From Actinidia chinensis (taxonomy: Eukaryota > Streptophyta > Magnoliopsida > Ericales > Actinidiaceae): a DNA stretch of 12,935 bases. Positions 8,682-12,935 of the stretch are shown here, in pieces; position 1 is the first letter of the stretch, and the number at the start of each line of letters is the position of its first letter. A program made the position numbers and the translations under genes. The notes below the pieces were generated by a model that worked only from the letters and a program-made list of their open reading frames with translations, ran no database searches and was not told the origin of the DNA. Location: contig VIGQ01000705.1 in assembly GCA_009663005.1 (NCBI GenBank), positions 15,001-27,935 on the forward strand. The letters run 5' to 3'.

Positions 8682-8720
8682 CATATATATATATATATAT
8701 TATATATATATATATATTAT
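8682..8720. repeat. (TA)n microsatellite
   Basis: A nearly pure TA run of about 39 bp, with one TT interruption near 8700 and a further AT-rich end. It has expanded within direct-repeat copy B at the place where copy A has AATAACCTTATT. Confidence 0.93.
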
Positions 8721-8801
8721 ATTTTTATAGTAATGTTATACGTATTTTTGTTTTTACTCTTCTCATTCACTATATAATGCTAATACATCTTACAACCATT
8801 T

Positions 8802-8982
8802 ATAAATTAGGGCGAAGCAGTGAGGGCAATGTGGGGTCACTTAATCCACGGACAAAAAATTAACACTAGTTTCTTTAATATAATTTGACCCCATAAAAAT
8901 TAATAAATTTATTTTTAAATGTTTGTAAATGCTAAATTTTTACCCCCTGAACATTCATTCTGACTCTGTCCTGGATACATGA
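8802..8982. mobile_element. Small hAT-like MITE
   Basis: The body is about 8810-8974 (165 bp). The left end GGGCGAAGCAGTGAGGGCAA and the right end, reverse-complemented (CCAGGACAGAGTCAGAATGA), are similar to each other and to the CAGGGGCGGAGCCAG class of plant hAT ends. Inside, GTGGGGTCACTT on the left pairs in kind with TTTGACCCCATAA and TTACCCCCTGAA on the right. Flanking ATAAATTA (8802-8809) and ATACATGA (8975-8982) agree at 6 of 8 positions, fitting an old 8-bp hAT duplication. No coding sequence. An alternative is that it is the decayed 3' end of the hAT copy whose 5' end lies at 6256. Confidence 0.45.
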
Positions 8983-9034
8983 GTGTCCGCAAAGAATCGA
9001 TTAAATGGTCATAAATTATGTTACATCATAGCTG

Positions 9035-9720
9035 TGTTTCGAAAACGGCTCTCCGACGGTCAGTTGACGTTCTAATCTAGAGTGCGAAAGTCCTGGGTAT
9101 CTTTAGAGTAAATTTTCACATACCTCTGGGAGAACACAACATTCTCTTTTATCCTGAACTCAGCGCGTGCCCTCATGCTGATGGTGTCAGTGAGTTGGTG
9201 GCTGACTCGGCCAAGCCTCTGCGGCTGGCTGGTAAGGTTATCATCAACTCCCACGTTCTCCTCTTGGGCATGGGGGTTGTCAGAAGGCATTTGCCGTAAA
9301 GTATCTTTTTTTCTCTGTCAATCCATTGGGATTACGTCGGACCTTTACCCCTCGCTCAGCTTTTATCGCAATAATTGTTCCGAGATCGCTAAAAAGCAGC
9401 ACCTCGGGGGTAACGATGGGCTTAGCATGGGAATGCATTCCTCTGAGTATTGACTTCTCCGAGTTTCGGCACAGAGGGTCTTTCGAGCTTGCTCCATGGC
9501 GACGGTTGGTCGAGACCTCTTGCCCGATTAAGGCAGTGTTTGAAATTAGCCCGTACCTAACTCCGACGTAGGAAACTATCAAACTCACTCTTTATCGACA
9601 ACTCTCCGGGAGTTTCTGCCCACAAACACTTTTATTTCCTTCCCACTATATGACAGGTGCCACTTCTGTTCCATTTCCAAACCTGTACTGTTTGTACCCC
9701 ATACTTTTGCGGATACCTGG
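9035..9720. other. GC-richer block of unknown identity, possible retroelement relic
   Basis: This block of about 0.7 kb is clearly richer in G+C and CpG than both sides. Several short frames cross it. The longest on the minus strand are 102 codons (9588-9280) and 72 codons (9290-9072, beginning MPSDNPHAQEENVG), and neither resembles a family I know. On the minus strand CGTCGGAG occurs twice (9051-9058 and 9561-9568). The words ACTGACCGTCGGAGAGCC (around 9065-9048) and GGAAATAAAAGTGTTTG (around 9635) recall the U5 side and promoter side of plant Ty3/gypsy long terminal repeats. No TG...CA ends, primer-binding site or polyprotein motif could be confirmed. Treat it as an unidentified inserted fragment. 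Confidence 0.35.
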
Positions 9721-9760
9721 CTTTCATATGGGCAGAAGCATGCCATTTTTGTGGTTGTTA

Positions 9761-10129
9761 TTAGAGCACCATATCCCTCATTATATTTAATTATTAATTC
9801 TAATTAATTAATAGTTATTTAATAGCAGCGTCATTAATATTTCTATTTTAATTCTATCTTACTATCATATTATTTTTTTACTATTCATTAATTCAATGCT
9901 CAAAACATTTTAACCGTCTTATTTTTAAATGGTCACATTATTATAACAGTGACTTTTTTTAAAAAATATTTTAAAAACTGGTCATATTTTAAAAATATTT
10001 TTATATTATAGTTGACTGTGATATTTTTAAAAATATATTGTTAAAGTGTCATATTTTTTTCATTCTTATATTTTTAAAATGGTCCCTATTTTTATGAGAC
10101 CTTACATGAATGAGACTAAACAACTCTTA
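9761..10129. mobile_element. Possible Tourist-like MITE of the GAGCA type
   Basis: The body is 9764-10126 (363 bp), flanked by TTA at 9761-9763 and at 10127-10129. The left end is GAGCACCATATCCCTCATTATAT. The right end reverse-complemented is GAGTTGTTTAGTCTCATTCATGT, which matches only in GAG and CTCATT plus scattered bases. The left terminus resembles the common plant MITE start TTAGAGCATC. The interior is very AT-rich with repeated GTCATATTTTTAAAAATA-type words. The end match is weak, so this is a candidate only. Confidence 0.35.
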
Positions 10130-10249
10130 ATTTAAATGATATATAAATGAAACGACCAATTTAAAAAAGTTATTGCTCAATTTGAGAATTAAAAAGATCT
10201 ACAAGAGATTATTTTTAAATAAAAGTAAGAGAGTGCAAAATATAAGTTA

Positions 10250-10737
10250 GGTATACTTTAATCACACCCCCTGGGTTTGTCATAATGCACTGACCTCGCC
10301 GCTTGTTTTAAAAATGGCATTGACCTCCCCTGTAAGAACAAACTGACCATTATGCCCCTGACCCCCGCCCTCCGCCCCCGCGATTTTTTTATTTTTTTAT
10401 TTTGTCTTTTAATTCTTTTTATTTACTTTTTAATCTAATTTATTTTTTTATCAGTTTTTTTTTTGGATCTATCTTTTTTTATTATATGTTTGTGTTTTTT
10501 TTAATAAAATTTTTGTTTTTGACATTCTTTACATTTTTAATAAACCATAAATAATCTCAAAATACAACCCTATCACACACTTTAGTCACAAATAATCTGA
10601 TCATTATTTTTAAAAAATGTACATTTTTTTAGTTGTATGTATAAATTATAAAATGTCTTAAAACCATTAATTAAAGGCCAAGTTGGCCTACTTTGTAAAA
10701 AATTTTAAGTATTTTAGTTCTGATTTTTTTATTTTAG
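10250..10737 (+). repeat. MULE left terminal inverted repeat (arm 1)
   Basis: This is the left arm of the MULE, ending near TCTGATTTTTTTA. It contains the ACTGACCTC / GGCATTGACCTCC / CCATTATGCCCC series, a G+C-rich CCCCCGCG stop before a long T-rich tract, AATAATCTGATCATTA (10592-10607), and AAAGGCCAAGTTGGCCTAC (10674-10692). The right arm has all of these in reverse complement. Confidence 0.85.
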
Positions 10738-10748
10738 ATTCTAAATTT

Positions 10749-11160
10749 CACTGACCTCCCCTGTATTTTGAAAATGGCACTGCCCTCCCCTGTCAGAGCA
10801 AAAATACCATTATGCCCCTGACCCCAGCCCCCCCCACCCCCGCGATTTTTTAATTTTTTTAGTTTTTCTTTTAATATTTTTATTTACTTTTTAATCTCAT
10901 TTATTTTTTTATCAATTTTTTATTATATTTTGTGTTTTTTTAAGTTTTTTTTATTAATTAATTTTTAATAAAAATACAATAAAATTAAAAAAGAGAATAC
11001 AAATGTTCAGTTTTTACAATAATCTTATCAATTATATTTAAAACAATTATACAATTTTTTAGTTGGTATGTAAAAATTATAAAATATCTTAAAATTCATT
11101 ATTAAAGGCCAATTTGGACTACTTTTTAAAAAACTTAAGTATTTAAATTTTTGAGTTTTT
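10749..11160 (+). repeat. Extra internal direct copy of the MULE arm (arm 2)
   Basis: Starting CACTGACCTCCCCTGTA at 10749, this repeats arm 1 from 10288 in the same orientation: AAAATGGCACTGCC, CTCCCCTGTCAGAGCAAAA, ACCATTATGCCCCTGACCCC, CCCCCGCGATTTTTTAATTTTT, then the T-rich tract, and CATTATTAAAGGCCAATTTGGACTAC near 11097-11122. It lacks the outermost ~38 bp of the terminus. Arm 2 is slightly nearer in some words to the right arm than to arm 1. Confidence 0.85.
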
Positions 11161-11336
11161 AATTTTTGTGAATCATTTTAGCAAATTTTACGAAAGTATC
11201 TAAAATTTTAGCAAGTTTCGCATCTAATGTACGACTTTTGATATTTGGATTGGCATATTATTTTGAAGTCAGATCTAATGACGAATATTGAGCCTCATCA
11301 CATATGGGGCATTATCAAATTGTTGTGAAACGATAA
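11161..11336. other. Unique core of the MULE
   Basis: About 175 bp lie between arm 2 and the right arm and are not shared with either. It contains a small internal repeat, ATTTTAGCAAATTTTACG and ATTTTAGCAAGTTTCGC, near 11176-11222. No reading frame or captured gene fragment is recognisable. Confidence 0.6.
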
Positions 11337-11847
11337 AAAAAATAAAAAAACTCAGAAACTAAAATACTTAAAATTTTTTAAAAAATGTAGGCCAAATTGA
11401 CCTTTAATAATGAGTTTTAAGACATTTTATATTTATCTACAACTAAAAAGTTTGTCCAATTTTTTAAATTATAATGATCAGATTATTTTTGAATTCTTAA
11501 ATTTTGTGTTCTCTTTTTTATTTTTATATTATTTATTTTTTTATGTAAAAATGTTAATTACAAAAAATTTTTTAAAAATACAAACATATACTAAAAAAAT
11601 ATATATCCACAAAAAAACTGATAAACAATTAAATTATAATTAAAAAGTAATAAAATTTAATTAACAGAAACCTAAAAAAAATTAAAAAAATCCGGGGGTG
11701 GGGGTGGGGGTTGGGTGGGGGTGGGGGGCTGGGTAAGGGGCATAATGGTCATTTTTTGCTCTTACAGGGGAGGGCCAGTGCCATTTTTCAAACTACAGGG
11801 AGGTCGTGCAATTATGACAAACCTCAGGGGGTGTGAGAAGTTATCCC
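11337..11847 (-). repeat. MULE right terminal inverted repeat (arm 3)
   Basis: This is the inverted counterpart of arms 1 and 2, running from CTCAGAAACTAAAATACTT (11351 on) through GTAGGCCAAATTGACC, GTTTTAAGACATTTTATA, AATGATCAGATTATTTTTGAA and a long A-rich tract. It then passes a G-rich block (about 11693-11740), AAGGGGCATAATGGTCATTTTTTGC and CTCTTACAGGGGAGGGCCAGTGCC to CTCAGGGGGTGTGAGAAG. The reading frame at 11410-11643 inside it is AT-rich noise. Confidence 0.85.
11693..11740. repeat. G-rich low-complexity tract in the MULE right arm
   Basis: Successive runs of four to six G separated by T, TT or C (TCCGGGGGTGGGGGTGGGGG and on) make this stretch a candidate for G-quadruplex formation on the plus strand. 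The two plus-oriented arms carry shorter C-rich equivalents near 10365-10382 and 10822-10845. Confidence 0.85.
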
Positions 11848-11856
11848 TATAATTTA

Positions 11857-12205
11857 TAATTGAAATAGATGTGAACAATGACTAATCAAATTGACTATTA
11901 ATTATAGAAAATTAATTTTTATAGATTATTTTAGCACCAATATGAATTAATTTTTTCTATTTTTTCAATTTTCTTTTAACTAAATTAAACAAATTTGATT
12001 TTTAGTCAATGTATTTGCTTTTTTCTCATTTTGATTGCAATATTATCTGGTTCTTTATAATCTCTTTTGAAGTTTTTGTTGAAAAATAGTGTCCCATCTC
12101 TCTTAAAACCTATTTTTGGGTTAGAAAAAGTATACGGCTGCGGCAACGTTTACATACTAATTGCTTGGCACCTAACAATCTCCTCAGAAATCAATATCCT
12201 TGACT
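11857..12205. other. Anonymous spacer between MULE and MITE
   Basis: AT-rich sequence with one more balanced patch, 12125-12190 (AAAAGTATACGGCTGCGGCAACG and on). I see no gene, RNA gene or repeat boundary here. Confidence 0.55.
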
Positions 12206-12625
12206 TTAGGCTCCGTTTGGTAATGGTTAAAAGTCAGTTTTTTAAAAAATTATTATCAAAAAATTTAAAGAATTTTTTGACTTTTTGCTTTTCTGAAGTA
12301 CTTTATCTAAAAATAAATAAAAAAAGAAAAAGAAAAAAGAAAAAAACCAATTTTTTTATCTTTTTTATTGTAAACCTTTAAAAAAATCAGCAGAAAATTG
12401 TACTAGTACTCCGTTGTAATGCTTAAAAGACAAGATTTTTTTAAGCTTTCAACTAAAAATGCAATTTTTTTTGCTTTTTTTGCCTTTGGTTTGCTTTGTG
12501 GCTTTACTTTATTTAAATTAAGTCAAAAAAACACAAAAAAAACACAAAAAGCTAATTTTTTATTGATTTTTTTGCTTATTTTAAACAAAAAATCAGAAAA
12601 AAAACTGGTGCCAAACGAATCCTTA
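12206..12625. mobile_element. Tourist-like (PIF/Harbinger-type) MITE with TTA target duplication
   Basis: The body is 12209-12622 (414 bp), flanked by TTA at 12206-12208 and 12623-12625. The left end is GGCTCCGTTTGGTAATGG, and the right end reverse-complemented is GGATTCGTTTGGCACCAG. Both then run into T-rich sequence with AGTCAGTTTTTT on the left and CTGATTTTTTG on the right. This G-(N)-CGTTTGG end with a TTA/TAA duplication is the same class as the 3319-3840 element, but the interiors differ. There is no transposase. Lys/Phe/Leu-rich frames crossing it are low-complexity artefacts of its A- and T-runs. Confidence 0.72.
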
Positions 12626-12935
12626 ATCTCACTTGTTTAGTCCCCTTTCACACCTCGCTGTTACGACTTAAGTATTGTGTAAAAAAATTTTGGCCTTCGT
12701 ATTCATGAAGTCAATTCACTATTGCGATGTATCCGCAGAGTTTGTAAAGGCGGATTGGTTGCCTCAATGACAAACAAGTTTTACCTTGGTTCTCTACAAG
12801 TAGAGAACAACAACAGTAAAAACCATAAAATTTTTAGTGAAAAAGGTCACGAATGACACAACTAAGTTAATTTTTTTTTTTTTCGTCATTTTTTTCTCAA
12901 ATATAGTTTTTTTTTTACTTCTTCACTTCTTTCCA
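12626..12935. other. Anonymous sequence at the right edge
   Basis: A mixed-composition piece (12640-12780) with no recognisable product, followed by poly-T-rich sequence to the window end. It contains a short hairpin, listed separately. Confidence 0.5.
12789..12808. repeat. Perfect 9-bp inverted repeat with 2-bp loop
   Basis: GTTCTCTAC, AA, GTAGAGAAC. It is perfectly paired but too short and T-poor at its 3' side to be called a terminator or an RNA gene. It may be the inner part of a palindromic element. Confidence 0.6.

Larger units (their letters stand above)
8671..9029 (+). repeat. Diverged direct repeat, copy B (interrupted)
   Basis: ATTGTGGAACCCATA (8671-8685) is followed by a TA microsatellite. 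Then come TTGTTTTTACTCTTCTCATTCA (8748-8769), TAATACATCTTACAAC (8781-8796) and, beyond the 8810-8974 MITE-like insertion, AATTATGTTACATCATA (about 9013-9029). These match copy A at 7819-7983 in order. The core at 8748-8796 is about 80 percent identical to 7872-7920 by eye. Confidence 0.45.
10241..11856. mobile_element. Non-autonomous Mutator-like element (MULE-MITE) with long TIRs
   Basis: The element body is 10250-11847 (1,598 bp). The left end reads GGTATACTTTAATCACACC and the right end reverse-complemented reads GGGATAACTTCTCACACC. Both continue as CCCTG-GGTTTGTCATAAT, GCAC-GACCTC, AAAAATGGCA-TG-CC, CTCCCCTGTAAGA-CAAA and TGACCATTATGCCCCT, then a C-rich and T-rich tract. The inverted match extends about 490-510 bp on each side, down to AGTATTTTAGTT near 10715-10730. 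The flanks TATAAGTTA (10241-10249) and TATAATTTA (11848-11856) agree at 8 of 9 positions, the duplication size expected for Mutator-type elements. No transposase frame is present. It is hypothetical to say that an autonomous relative mobilised it. Confidence 0.85.

Noticed and set aside
6256..8974. One large hAT element carrying captured ascorbate oxidase exons
   Set aside because: The ends CAGTGGCGGAACT and CCAGGACAGAGTC are only loosely alike, and the flanks CATATAAT and ATACATGA do not form an 8-bp duplication. A small MITE at 8810-8974 with better-matching flanks and a separate hAT fragment at 6256 is simpler.
9072..9588. Minus-strand frames of 72 and 102 codons as genes
   Set aside because: They overlap in different frames, match no family I recognise, and show no start context or conserved motif. 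They are simply open because the block is GC-richer.
12067..12640. Lys/Phe/Leu-rich open frames (104 and 73 codons) suggesting small membrane proteins
   Set aside because: They cross the boundaries and A/T runs of the Tourist-like MITE, and their composition follows from poly-A and poly-T tracts.
1..12935. A previously undescribed functional system
   Set aside because: No intact protein, RNA gene or coordinated gene set is visible. What the window shows is a decayed ascorbate oxidase locus with transposon relics.

Overview
This window looks like nuclear DNA from a flowering plant, probably a eudicot. It is AT-rich and split by introns, it has no long intact reading frame, and it is crowded with plant-type transposable-element relics. 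No functional protein-coding gene can be supported. The recognisable genic material is L-ascorbate oxidase (a three-domain blue multicopper oxidase of the cell wall), present as decayed pieces in two blocks, both on the plus strand.

Layout, part 1 (1-5155): the 3' half of an ascorbate oxidase pseudogene. The window opens inside an exon (1-69) that ends at a good GT splice donor. An unusually long intron of about 4.1 kb follows (70-4171). It carries a CT microsatellite, a SINE-like piece and a Tourist/PIF-Harbinger-type MITE with internal tandem repeats. The last exon (4172-5155) restarts at the next expected residue and runs to the family C-terminus. It is broken by many small indels that destroy the reading frame and the copper-ligand motifs, and the expected acceptor AG is missing.

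Part 2 (5156-8980): an AT-rich spacer, then a decayed Tip100-type hAT transposase fragment (6256-6645). After it come two more ascorbate oxidase exon remnants (7418-7616 and 8056-8191) from the N-terminal half of the protein. They either belong to a second, tandem copy or are a displaced part of the first gene. A diverged direct repeat of about 120 bp or more flanks the second remnant, and a small hAT-like MITE lies at 8810-8974.

Part 3 (8981-12935): a GC-richer block of unknown identity (about 9035-9720), a possible MITE (9764-10126), and a non-autonomous Mutator-like element (10250-11847). That element has terminal inverted repeats of about 500 bp, an extra internal direct copy of one arm, and an imperfect 9-bp target duplication. 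A third Tourist-like MITE lies at 12209-12622, followed by anonymous AT-rich sequence.

Nothing here forms a working pathway. The story is the decay of an ascorbate oxidase locus and its colonisation by at least five DNA-transposon relics. All family names come from reading translations and repeat ends by eye; no database search was run.
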